Source: Prevotella sp.
GTDB taxonomy: Bacteria > Bacteroidota > Bacteroidia > Bacteroidales > Bacteroidaceae
Assembly (NCBI GenBank): GCA_017447515.1
Contig: JAFSNG010000004.1
Location: forward strand, 1 to 57,588
Direction of reading: 5' to 3'
DNA length: 57,588 bases
Shown one piece after another: positions 33,316-41,566 of the stretch. Each line of letters begins with the position of its first letter. Position 1 is the stretch's first letter. The notes beneath the pieces were generated by a model. That model did not search any database and was not told where the DNA came from. It saw only the letters and a program-made list of their open reading frames with translations. Position numbers and translations under genes: made by a program.

Positions 33316-35163
33316 ATGAAAAGATTCGTTGCAATATGTGCACTGATGGTGGGTGGTATGACGATGGTCGTCACTGCCCAAACGGTGCAGTCGCCCAATG
33401 GCAAACTGACCGCAAAGATACAGGATAATCAGTTGACTATCAGCTACAACGGCCAGCAGGCACTGCAGATGACCGTGCAGGGTGTCAGCGGACAACCCGT
33501 CAAAAGCACGGGAACGGTAAAGGCCGACTACCAGATGCTGACGGGAAAGCGCCGCCATTGTACGAACGTGGCCAACGAATACCAGTTGGGCAACGTGACG
33601 CTGCGCATGTACAACGACGGAATAGCTCTCCGCATATCAGTCCTCAGCCCTCAGCCCTCTGACATCGCCTACTGCATTCCTGAGGGAACACGGCGCTGGA
33701 TGCAGCAGTGGTGTGACTCGTACGAGGGCTTCTTCCCCTGTGACACGACGTATAAAGTGACGCCTGTGCCGTCGTATAGCGGCATCTCGAAATCGGCGGA
33801 AGGATGGAACAACCGCTGGGGCTATCCCGCGCTGATAGAGCCTGCCGACGGTGTGTTCGTGCTGATTACGGAGGCGAACATCGAAAAAGGTCATAGCGCG
33901 TCGTGCCTCTATAACGATGGCGAAACGTATCGCGTGGTGGAGGCGGAACGCACGGATGTCGCTGGGGAAACCAGCGACCACGCGGCGGCCGGCGGAAATA
34001 CTCCCAGCGGAACGACCCCCTGGCGCGTAGCCATCATCGGCACGCTGGCTGACGTGGTGGAATCGACGCTGGTGACCGACGTCTCGGAGCCTTGCAAGAT
34101 TGCCGATACGAGCTGGATTCAGCCCGGCACCGTGTCGTGGATCTATTGGGCCTACAACCACGGCTCGAACGACTATAACATCATCAAGCAATATGTCGAC
34201 ATGGCCGTCACGCTGGGACTGCCCTACGTGCTGATAGATGCCGAGTGGGATCAGATGATGGACGGCAAAACCATCGAGGATGCCCTGAACTATGCCAAGG
34301 CGCAGGGCGTGAAGCCGCTCATCTGGTATAATTCCAGCGTGGGGTGGGTCGATGGTGCACCGACGCCCAAGTTCCGTCTGAACAAGCCCGAAGACCGCGA
34401 GCGCGAGTTCGCGTGGTGCGAGAAGATGGGTGTTGCTGGTGTGAAGATTGACTTCTTCTCGGGCGACAATCAGAAGAATATGGACTACTGTCAGGACTTG
34501 CTGGAGTGTGCCGCACGCCACCATCTGTTGGTCAATTTCCACGGGGCTACCATTCCTCGCGGATGGCAGCGCACGTGGCCGAACCTGATGTCGACGGAGG
34601 GTGTCTACGGTGCCGAGTGGTATAACAATGTGCCGACCTTCACCGACAAGGCCGCACGCCACAATGCCACACTGCCGTTTACGCGCAATGTCATTGGTCC
34701 GATGGACTATACCCCCTGCACGTTCAGCGATTCGCAGCATCCGCACATCACCACCAACGGTCATGAACTGGCGTTGACGGTGCTCTATGAGAGTGCACTG
34801 CAACACTTGGCCGACCGCCCTGAGAGCTACTTGGCACAACCGCAGGCCGTGCAGGACTTCTTCGGCTATCTGCCCACGACGTGGGATGAGACACGACTGG
34901 TTTGCGGCTATCCTGGCGAATATGTGGTGATGGCCCGCCGCAGTGGCACGACGTGGTATGTGGCAGGCATCAACGGCAGCGACAAACCGCAGACGTTGAA
35001 GTTCTCGCTGGACTTCATCAAAGGCAACCTCGGCGAGATGACGCTGTTTGGCGATAGTGGCAACAAGAAGAATCCGTGGATCATTGTTCCGATGTTCGCG
35101 CTGCCTTCGAGTCTTGACCTTGCTCCCCGCGGCGGATTCGTTCTTTGCATAGAGACAACTTAA
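33316..35163 (+). CDS. GH97 alpha-glycosidase, exported
   Basis: Alpha-glucosidase or alpha-galactosidase. The 615 residues start with a signal peptide (FVAICALMVGGMTMVVTA), then an N-terminal beta-sandwich, a TIM barrel with WIYWAYNHGSNDY, VLIDAEWD and GVKIDFFSGDNQ, and a C-terminal sandwich. Asp 379 in VKIDF occupies the place used as nucleophile in retaining GH97 enzymes, so retaining chemistry is more likely than the inverting SusB type. Residues 108-115 come from three heptamers (33638-33658). The gene is 4 bases after the lipoprotein gene and directly abuts the next GH3 gene. Confidence 0.88.
   Translation: MKRFVAICALMVGGMTMVVTAQTVQSPNGKLTAKIQDNQLTISYNGQQALQMTVQGVSGQPVKSTGTVKADYQMLTGKRRHCTNVANEYQLGNVTLRMYNDGIALRISVLSPQPSDIAYCIPEGTRRWMQQWCDSYEGFFPCDTTYKVTPVPSYSGISKSAEGWNNRWGYPALIEPADGVFVLITEANIEKGHSASCLYNDGETYRVVEAERTDVAGETSDHAAAGGNTPSGTTPWRVAIIGTLADVVESTLVTDVSEPCKIADTSWIQPGTVSWIYWAYNHGSNDYNIIKQYVDMAVTLGLPYVLIDAEWDQMMDGKTIEDALNYAKAQGVKPLIWYNSSVGWVDGAPTPKFRLNKPEDREREFAWCEKMGVAGVKIDFFSGDNQKNMDYCQDLLECAARHHLLVNFHGATIPRGWQRTWPNLMSTEGVYGAEWYNNVPTFTDKAARHNATLPFTRNVIGPMDYTPCTFSDSQHPHITTNGHELALTVLYESALQHLADRPESYLAQPQAVQDFFGYLPTTWDETRLVCGYPGEYVVMARRSGTTWYVAGINGSDKPQTLKFSLDFIKGNLGEMTLFGDSGNKKNPWIIVPMFALPSSLDLAPRGGFVLCIETT
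33638..33658 (+). repeat. Heptamer array inside the GH97 gene, unit CAGCCCT, 3 copies
   Basis: Units at 33638, 33645 and 33652; the first has one change (CAGTCCT). The total of 21 bases equals seven codons and keeps the frame. Confidence 0.65.
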
Positions 35164-37758
35164 ATGAATAACGATATGAAACGTAACTTATTATCAATGA
35201 TCATGCTGTGCTGCGTCGGCCTGCAGGTGTCGGCCCAGCAATTACCTTATCAGAATCCCAACCTGAGTGCTAAAGAACGTGCCAAGGACCTATGCAGCCG
35301 ACTGACGCTGGAGGAAAAGGCCATGCTGATGTTGGACGAGAGTCCGGCCATTCCACGTTTGGGCATCAAGAAATTCTTCTGGTGGAGCGAGGCGCTGCAC
35401 GGCGCTGCCAATCAGGGCAACGTGACGGTATTCCCGGAGCCTATCGCGATGGCGTCGTCGTTCAATCCCGACCTGCTCTACAAGTGTTTCGACGTAGCTT
35501 CGACAGAGTTCCGTGCGCAGTACAACGAGCGTATGCAGCGCGGTTCTGGTGAGGACGAAAAGTTCCACAGCCTCTCGGTGTGGACGCCCAACGTAAACAT
35601 CTTCCGCGACCCGCGATGGGGCAGGGGACAGGAGACTTACGGCGAGGACCCCTATCTGACGAGTGTCATGGGTGTGCAGGTGGTAAAAGGCTTGCAGGGT
35701 CCTGAGACGTCCAAATACCGCAAGCTGTGGGCCTGCGCCAAACACTATGCCGTGCACAGCGGTCCGGAATATACGCGCCACTCGGCTAACTTGACCAATG
35801 TGTCGCCGCGCGATATGTGGGAGACCTATATGCCTGCCTTCAAGACCTTGGTGCAGGATGCGAAGGTGCGCGAGGTGATGTGTGCCTATCAGCGTCTGGA
35901 CGACGACCCCTGCTGTGGCAGTCAGCGGCTGTTGCAGACCATCCTTCGCGACGAGTGGGGCTTCCAGTATTTGGTGGTAAGCGACTGCGGTGCCGTCAGC
36001 GATTTCTATGAGTCCCACAAGTCTTCGTCAGACCCTGTTCACGCATCGGCAAAAGCTACCATTGCGGGAACGGACGTGGAATGTGGCTACGGCTATGCCT
36101 ACAGGAGTATTCCAGAGGCCGTACGGCGCGGTTTTATGACTGAGGCTGAGGTCGATAAGCACGTCATTCGCCTGTTGGAAGGCCGCTTCGACCTGGGCGA
36201 AATGGACGATCCTTCATTGGTGGAGTGGTCGAAGATTCCCTATTCGGCCATGTCGACCAAGGAGTCTGCCAACATCTCCCTCAACATGGCACGTCAGAGC
36301 ATAGTGCTCCTCCAGAATAAGGGCGGCATCCTGCCCCTTAATAAGAATAAGGAGAAGATTGCCGTCATTGGTCCTAATGCTGACAATACGCCCATGATGT
36401 GGGGAAACTATAACGGACAGCCCAACCATACCATTACCATCCTTGACGGCATCAAGGCCAAGCAGAAGAAGCTGTTCTATGCTGCCGGCTGCGACCTGAC
36501 CTACGACAAGGTGATGGAGTGTCTGATGGCCTCGCAGTGCAGCTTCGAGGGCAAGAAAGGTATGAAGGGCACGTTCTGGAACAACCGCAAGATGGAGGGC
36601 AAGCCCGTCACGACGCAGTATTACACATCACCGTTGGCTGTCACTACCTTTGGCATGCACAACTTTGCCCCTGGCGTACAGCTTGAGGACTTCTCTGCGA
36701 AGTACGAGACCGTCTTCACCCCCAACGAGTCTGGCGAATACGTGGTGAATGTGGATGGTTGCGGCCATTTCGAACTCTATATCGATGGCGTGCAGAAGTT
36801 CCGTCACCACATCTGGCGCACCACGCCCAACCGCGTGGCTATCCAGGCTGAAAAGGGAAAGAGCTACAACATCGAGGTACGCTTTGCACACATCCATACC
36901 TATAATGCCAATCTGGCCATCAACATCGCTAAGGAACATCCCATTGACTATCAGAAGACCATCGTCCAGCTGAAGGGTATCGACAAAGTCATCTTCGTGG
37001 GTGGTATCGCTCCCAGTTTGGAGGGCGAGGAGATGCCGGTGGATATTGACGGTTTCAAGGGTGGCGACCGTACGCACATCGAACTGCCCAAGGTGCAGCG
37101 CGAATTCCTGAAGGCGCTGAAGGCTGCTGGCAAGCAGGTCATCTTCGTCAACTGTTCAGGTTCGTGTATCGCCCTGCAGCCAGAGACCGAGACCTGTGAG
37201 GCTATCGTACAGGCTTGGTATCCGGGTCAGGAGGGTGGTACGGCTGTTGCCGATGTGCTTTTCGGCGACTATAACCCGTCAGGCAAGCTGCCCATCACGT
37301 TCTATAAGAGTTCGTCCCAGTTGCCGGACTATGAGGACTATTCCATGAAGGGCCGCACGTACCGTTACTTCAATGATGCCCTGTATCCCTTCGGCTACGG
37401 CCTGTCGTACACCACCTTCGAGGTAGGCGCAGCCAGCAGTACTATTGATGGCGATTTGGTCGCCGTCAACGTTCCCGTCACGAATACTGGTGCGAAGAAT
37501 GGCACAGAGGTTTTGCAGCTCTATGTCCGCAACCTGCAGGATCCCGATGGGCCGTTGAAGTCGCTCCGTGCTTTCGAGCGTGTCGATGTCAAGGCCGGAC
37601 AGACTGTCAATGCCAAGCTGACGCTCGACCGCAAAAGTTTTGAGTTCTGGGATGCTGAGACCAACACCATGCGCGTAAAGCCTGGCAAGTACGAGATTCT
37701 TGTGGGCACCAGTTCGGCAGACAAAGACCTCAAGCGACTCACTATCGATATCAAGTAA
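35164..37758 (+). CDS. GH3 beta-xylosidase with PA14 insert, exported
   Basis: Retaining exo-acting enzyme on xylo-oligosaccharides. The 864 residues (start M1 or M5) have a signal peptide ending near LQVSAQ and a GH3 barrel with WWSEALHG, KHYAVHSG and VVSDCGAVSD (nucleophile Asp 274). A PA14-type insert is visible at about 460-600 (GTFWNNRKMEG, later FELYIDG), then the rest of the alpha/beta sandwich and a fibronectin-III domain. A GH3 with a PA14-like insert near a xylanase-esterase gene is the arrangement reported for Xyl3A of Prevotella ruminicola 23, which favours xylosidase activity. There is no gap after GH97 (its stop is followed at once by ATG). Confidence 0.92.
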   Translation: MNNDMKRNLLSMIMLCCVGLQVSAQQLPYQNPNLSAKERAKDLCSRLTLEEKAMLMLDESPAIPRLGIKKFFWWSEALHGAANQGNVTVFPEPIAMASSFNPDLLYKCFDVASTEFRAQYNERMQRGSGEDEKFHSLSVWTPNVNIFRDPRWGRGQETYGEDPYLTSVMGVQVVKGLQGPETSKYRKLWACAKHYAVHSGPEYTRHSANLTNVSPRDMWETYMPAFKTLVQDAKVREVMCAYQRLDDDPCCGSQRLLQTILRDEWGFQYLVVSDCGAVSDFYESHKSSSDPVHASAKATIAGTDVECGYGYAYRSIPEAVRRGFMTEAEVDKHVIRLLEGRFDLGEMDDPSLVEWSKIPYSAMSTKESANISLNMARQSIVLLQNKGGILPLNKNKEKIAVIGPNADNTPMMWGNYNGQPNHTITILDGIKAKQKKLFYAAGCDLTYDKVMECLMASQCSFEGKKGMKGTFWNNRKMEGKPVTTQYYTSPLAVTTFGMHNFAPGVQLEDFSAKYETVFTPNESGEYVVNVDGCGHFELYIDGVQKFRHHIWRTTPNRVAIQAEKGKSYNIEVRFAHIHTYNANLAINIAKEHPIDYQKTIVQLKGIDKVIFVGGIAPSLEGEEMPVDIDGFKGGDRTHIELPKVQREFLKALKAAGKQVIFVNCSGSCIALQPETETCEAIVQAWYPGQEGGTAVADVLFGDYNPSGKLPITFYKSSSQLPDYEDYSMKGRTYRYFNDALYPFGYGLSYTTFEVGAASSTIDGDLVAVNVPVTNTGAKNGTEVLQLYVRNLQDPDGPLKSLRAFERVDVKAGQTVNAKLTLDRKSFEFWDAETNTMRVKPGKYEILVGTSSADKDLKRLTIDIK

Positions 37759-37789
37759 ACATTATTTATAAATCCTAAAAATCAACGCA

Positions 37790-40009
37790 ATGAAACAAAC
37801 ATTAAAAACCGCCCTTACCCTCGTGCTGGCAATGACCGCTACGAGTCTGTGGGCACAGTGGGGACAACCCCAAGACCCCAATCCGACAGTGAAACTGAAG
37901 GACGCTTACAAGGACTATTTCCTGATTGGTGTAGCCCTCAACCAGCGTAACGTGAGTGACCAAGACCAGATTAACCTGGTAAAGGTTGAATTCAACAGCA
38001 TTACTGCCGAGAACGACATGAAGCCCGGTGAACTGCATCCCAAGGAGGGTGTATGGAACTTCGAGAAAGCCGACAAGATTGCCAATTTCTGTCGTCAGAA
38101 CGGCATCAAGCTGCGTGGCCACTGCCTCTGCTGGCATTCACAGTTTGCCGACTGGATGTTCACCGACAAGAAAGGCAAGGAAGTGAAGAAGGAAGTGTTC
38201 TACGAGCGTCTGCGCGACCACATCCACACAGTCGTAAACCGCTATAAGGATGTCGTTTACGCATGGGATGTCGTGAACGAAGCTATGGCTGACGACGGCG
38301 GTTTTCGTTGGGGACCTAACGGCCCTCAGACACCGAGCCCCTACCGTCAGAGCCGCCACTTCAAGCTCTGCGGCGACGAGTTCATTGCCAAGGCTTTCCA
38401 GTTTGCCCGCGAGGCCGATCCTAACGCCCTGTTGTTCTACAACGACTACAGCTGTGTGGACGAAGGCAAGCGCGAGCGTATATATAATATGGTAAAGAAG
38501 ATGAAGGATGCTGGCGTGCCCATCGATGGTATCGGCATGCAGGGCCACTACAACATCTACTTCCCCACTGAGGAACAGTTCGAAAAGGCCATTCTGCGTT
38601 TCAAGGAATTGGTGAACCACATTCACATTACCGAGCTCGACATTCGTATGAATGAAGAGATGGGTGGTCAGCTGCGCTTCTCGCGTGGTGAGAACAAACC
38701 TGTACCAACCTATAAGAACACCATGCTCACCGACCAGTACAGCCGCATCTTCAAGATGCTTCGCAAGCATAAGGATGTCATCGACTGTGTGACGTTCTGG
38801 AATCTTGGCGACCGCGACTCATGGCTCGGCGTCAACAACCACCCGCTGCCCTTCGACGAGAACTACAAGCCCAAGCAGGCTTACTATGCCATCAAGAACT
38901 TCGACCCTGCTCTTGACAAGGCTGTACCCAAGGAAGATTTCGTTCCCAACCCCATGAACCAGCCCGGACAGGAGTATCCTCAGGTCAACAGCGAGGGTTA
39001 TGCCCGCTTCCGTGTTGAGGCTCCCGATGCTAAGTCGGTCATTGTCAGTCTCGGTCTTGGTGGCCGTGGCGGCACGGTGCTGCGCAAGGACAAGGACGGT
39101 GTGTGGGTCGGCACTACCGAGGGTCCGATGGATCCCGGTTTCCACTACTATCACCTGACTATCGATGGTGGTGTGTTCAACGATCCCGGCACCCACAACT
39201 ACTTCGGCTCCTGCCGTTGGGAGAGTGGTATCGAGATTCCCGCTCCCGATCAGGACTTCTACGCTTGGCGCAAGGACATTCCTCATGGCAACATCCAGCA
39301 GGTGAACTTCTGGTCTGAGAGCACCGGCAAGATGCAGACCGCCAACGTCTATCTGCCTCCCACGTATGGTAAGCTCGTCGACAAGAAAGGCCAGCCTGTC
39401 AAGGAAGGCAAAGCAGGATTGCTGGAGCGTTATCCTGTTCTGTACCTGCAGCATGGCTGGGGCGAGAATGAGACCAGCTGGCCTGTACAGGGTAAGGCAG
39501 GCATCATCATGGACAACCTGATTGCCGAGGGCAAGATCAAGCCCTTCATCGTTGTGATGGCCTATGGTCTGACTAACGACTTCAAGTTCGGCACCATCGG
39601 TCAGTTCACCGCCAAGGAGTTCGAGACACTGCTTATTGACGAGCTTATCCCCGTCATCGAAAAGCAGTTCCTGACAAAGGAAGGCAAGTGGAACCGTGCC
39701 CTGGCCGGACTCTCCATGGGTGGTATGGAGACGAAGCTCATCACCCTGCGCCGTCCTGAGGTCTTCGGCTACTGGGGACTGCTCAGCGGTGGACAGTATG
39801 CTCCAGATGAGATCAAGGATCCGACCGTCGTGAAGTACATCTTCGAGGGCTGTGGTGACAAGGAGAATCCTGCTGGTATCAACAGTAGCGTCGAGTCGCT
39901 GAAGGCTGCCGGCTATAATGCCGAGGGTCTCATCTCCGAGGGCACCGCCCACGAGTTCCTTACCTGGCGCCGTTGCCTCCGCCAGATGGCCCAGAGCCTG
40001 TTCAAGTAA
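37790..40009 (+). CDS. xyn10D-fae1A: Bifunctional GH10 xylanase-CE1 feruloyl esterase
   Basis: Cuts the xylan backbone and removes ferulate side groups in one protein. The 739 residues have a signal peptide (ALTLVLAMTATSLWA) and a GH10 barrel (about 30-375) with acid/base Glu 164 (DVVNEAM) and nucleophile Glu 282 (ITELD). A CBM48-like beta-sandwich (about 390-490) follows, then a CE1 alpha/beta-hydrolase (about 505-739) with GLSMGG (Ser 642) and a terminal His in GTAHEF. The order and length match the characterised Xyn10D-Fae1A of P. ruminicola 23. Last gene of the locus, followed by a terminator. Confidence 0.94.
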   Translation: MKQTLKTALTLVLAMTATSLWAQWGQPQDPNPTVKLKDAYKDYFLIGVALNQRNVSDQDQINLVKVEFNSITAENDMKPGELHPKEGVWNFEKADKIANFCRQNGIKLRGHCLCWHSQFADWMFTDKKGKEVKKEVFYERLRDHIHTVVNRYKDVVYAWDVVNEAMADDGGFRWGPNGPQTPSPYRQSRHFKLCGDEFIAKAFQFAREADPNALLFYNDYSCVDEGKRERIYNMVKKMKDAGVPIDGIGMQGHYNIYFPTEEQFEKAILRFKELVNHIHITELDIRMNEEMGGQLRFSRGENKPVPTYKNTMLTDQYSRIFKMLRKHKDVIDCVTFWNLGDRDSWLGVNNHPLPFDENYKPKQAYYAIKNFDPALDKAVPKEDFVPNPMNQPGQEYPQVNSEGYARFRVEAPDAKSVIVSLGLGGRGGTVLRKDKDGVWVGTTEGPMDPGFHYYHLTIDGGVFNDPGTHNYFGSCRWESGIEIPAPDQDFYAWRKDIPHGNIQQVNFWSESTGKMQTANVYLPPTYGKLVDKKGQPVKEGKAGLLERYPVLYLQHGWGENETSWPVQGKAGIIMDNLIAEGKIKPFIVVMAYGLTNDFKFGTIGQFTAKEFETLLIDELIPVIEKQFLTKEGKWNRALAGLSMGGMETKLITLRRPEVFGYWGLLSGGQYAPDEIKDPTVVKYIFEGCGDKENPAGINSSVESLKAAGYNAEGLISEGTAHEFLTWRRCLRQMAQSLFK

Positions 40010-40071
40010 TATCACTTACCTTGTGGGTGTGATATACAATTAGTATAAGGCTTTTCCCATTATACAAAAAT

Positions 40072-40101
40072 TGAGCCCATCGTTTGGTGGGCTCATTTAT
40101 T
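40072..40101 (+). terminator. Terminator of the hemicellulose locus
   Basis: TGAGCCCA at 40072-40079 pairs with TGGGCTCA at 40088-40095 over an 8-base loop, followed by TTTATT. Another inverted repeat (ATATCAC with GTGATAT, about 40010-40034) lies between the stop codon and this hairpin. Confidence 0.75.
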
Positions 40102-40194
40102 CGTACCTTTTTTCTTTGGAGAAGGCACTTTCGCTCGAAAATGAAAAGAAAAACGAGTTTTCCTTTTGCATTTTGCTCGCTTATTCGTACCTTT
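40097..40194 (+). repeat. 14-base direct repeat around the HPr-kinase-like promoter
   Basis: TTATTCGTACCTTT occurs exactly at 40097-40110 and 40181-40194. The second copy carries the active-looking -7 box (TACCTTTG); the first reads TACCTTTT. This suggests a duplicated or tandem promoter. Confidence 0.7.
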
Positions 40195-40195
40195 G
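40165..40195 (+). promoter_or_regulatory. Promoter of the HPr-kinase-like/peptidase/ABC cassette
   Basis: TTTG at 40165-40168, exactly 19 bases, then TACCTTTG at 40188-40195, 19 bases before the ATG at 40215. A full match to the Bacteroidetes pattern. Confidence 0.8.
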
Positions 40196-40214
40196 CACGA
40201 GTTGGAGAATTAAG

Positions 40215-41066
40215 ATGAACGAGACCAGATATTACAAGGTGGCTGGACATGTGTTCGGCGTGACAGGCGAGGCAGAGTGTTTCGCGCTGATGGCTAATTA
40301 CGAACCGTTTGCGACGCAAGGGGATGGCTCTTTTGTGGCGATGCTGACACTGGAAAGGAAAGCATCGTCCTCCGATGTGGCTTTCTCGGAAGAACTCAGG
40401 CAGGAAGACGAGGGTCAGGAGATTATCTGCGGACGGACAGCTGACGGGGAACATGTGTTTGAGTTCCGGTGGCTGAACGAGACGGCAGGGTGGCTGGTGT
40501 GCTCGGAGGACTATCGTGAGGGAAGGCTCGTCATGACGGGGAAGTATGAGAAAATGGCCATTGACAACGCGCTGATGGTGCTGTATGCGCTGGCAACGGC
40601 GGACAAAGGGACGGTGCTGTTTCATGCGGCGGTGGTCAGCTATGAGGGACGTGGGTATATGTTCCTGGGACGAAGTGGTACGGGCAAGAGTACACACGCC
40701 AGGCTGTGGCTGAAATATATCGAAGGGACGGCGCTGGTGAACGACGATAATCCCGTGGTGAGAGACGGGGTGGTGTATGGTTCGCCGTGGAGTGGCAAGA
40801 CACCCTGTTATCGCAACGTGAGTTATCCGTTGGGTGCTATCGTTTTGCTCAGCCAGGCACCATACAATGAGATACGGCGTCTGATTGGTATCCATGCGTA
40901 TGTGGCTCTGATAGAAAGCATCAGCGGCAAACGCTGGGATGAGCGTATCGCTGACGGACTGCACCAGACGGAGGATGCGCTGGTCGCGCAGGTGCCTGTG
41001 TGGCATCTGGAATGTCTGCCCGACGAGGAGGCCGCAAGACTTTGTCAGTTAAATATTAAGAGGTAA
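40215..41066 (+). CDS. HPr-kinase-like P-loop protein
   Basis: Resembles the C-terminal kinase part of HPr kinase, as found beside peptide-maturation genes, rather than true HprK of carbon regulation. The 283 residues have an N-terminal beta-rich half of unknown role, a P-loop GRSGTGKST at 152-160 preceded by FHAAVVSYEGRGYMFLG, then NDDNPVV at about 176 and GSPWSGKTP. The ATG at 40215 follows a perfect promoter; the open frame upstream crosses the terminator and was not used. It is 33 bases before the S26-like gene. Function is inferred from context. Confidence 0.75.
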   Translation: MNETRYYKVAGHVFGVTGEAECFALMANYEPFATQGDGSFVAMLTLERKASSSDVAFSEELRQEDEGQEIICGRTADGEHVFEFRWLNETAGWLVCSEDYREGRLVMTGKYEKMAIDNALMVLYALATADKGTVLFHAAVVSYEGRGYMFLGRSGTGKSTHARLWLKYIEGTALVNDDNPVVRDGVVYGSPWSGKTPCYRNVSYPLGAIVLLSQAPYNEIRRLIGIHAYVALIESISGKRWDERIADGLHQTEDALVAQVPVWHLECLPDEEAARLCQLNIKR

Positions 41067-41102
41067 GAATTAAGAGGTGAGAGGTAAGAATTAAGAGTTA
41101 TG
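41061..41102 (+). repeat. Heptamer array, unit AGGTAAG/AATTAAG, 6 copies
   Basis: Units start at 41061, 41068, 41075, 41082, 41089 and 41096, all of the form ANNTNAG except the last, which ends in the ATG of the next gene (41100-41102). It covers the stop of the previous gene, the whole gap and the start codon. Confidence 0.85.
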
Positions 41103-41528
41103 ATTACCGATGAGCTGATCATAGAGGAAGCTGTCAGGCTGGTGAAGGAGGGCGTGAGCGTGACGCTGCCAGTGAATGGAAACAGTATGTTGCCGTTTAT
41201 CATTGGTGGCAAGGAGAGTGTCATCTTGCAGCCGCCAGGATTGGTAACCGTCGGCGATGTGGTGCTGGCGTGGGTAGAAAACCGCCGCTACGTGGTGCAT
41301 CGGATTATCCGTATCGATGGGGAGAATATCACATTGATGGGTGACGGCAATATAGCGGGTACAGAACATTGTCCCCTCAGCGGCATCAGGGCTAAAGCGA
41401 CGCATGTGGTGGATGACAAAGGGCGTCGCCGTTATCTCTACACCAAGTGGCGTATGCGAGCTTCGCGACTCTGGCGGATTTTGTGTCCTTTCCGGCGTTA
41501 TATATTGGCCATTTATAAAAGGGTTTAG
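41100..41528 (+). CDS. S24/S26-like serine peptidase, signal-peptidase type with Ser-His pair
   Basis: Small 142-residue peptidase-fold protein. Motifs are GNSMLP with Ser 29, a RYVVHRI segment with His 67 and GDGN at 81-84. The order Ser, His, GDxN matches the ER/SipW-type signal peptidases, in which His replaces the catalytic Lys. No membrane span is evident, only a basic amphipathic C-terminus (RASRLWRILCPFRRYI). It lies between an HPr-kinase-like gene and an ABC exporter, so a job in trimming an exported peptide is plausible but no precursor gene is seen. Confidence 0.75.
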   Translation: MITDELIIEEAVRLVKEGVSVTLPVNGNSMLPFIIGGKESVILQPPGLVTVGDVVLAWVENRRYVVHRIIRIDGENITLMGDGNIAGTEHCPLSGIRAKATHVVDDKGRRRYLYTKWRMRASRLWRILCPFRRYILAIYKRV

Positions 41529-41544
41529 AGGTTAGAGAATAGTT
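41524..41544 (+). repeat. Weak heptamer array, unit GTTAGAG, 2-3 copies
   Basis: Units at 41524 (TTTAGAG), 41531 (GTTAGAG) and, decayed, 41538. It overlaps the stop of the S26-like gene and precedes the ABC exporter start. Confidence 0.4.
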
Positions 41545-41566
41545 GGATAAAAGCAGGGAAAAGGAA

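Noticed and set aside
40071-40214. N-terminal extension of the HPr-kinase-like gene
   Set aside because: The frame is open upstream, but it runs through the terminator hairpin at 40072-40101 and through the promoter. The ATG at 40215 follows that promoter properly.
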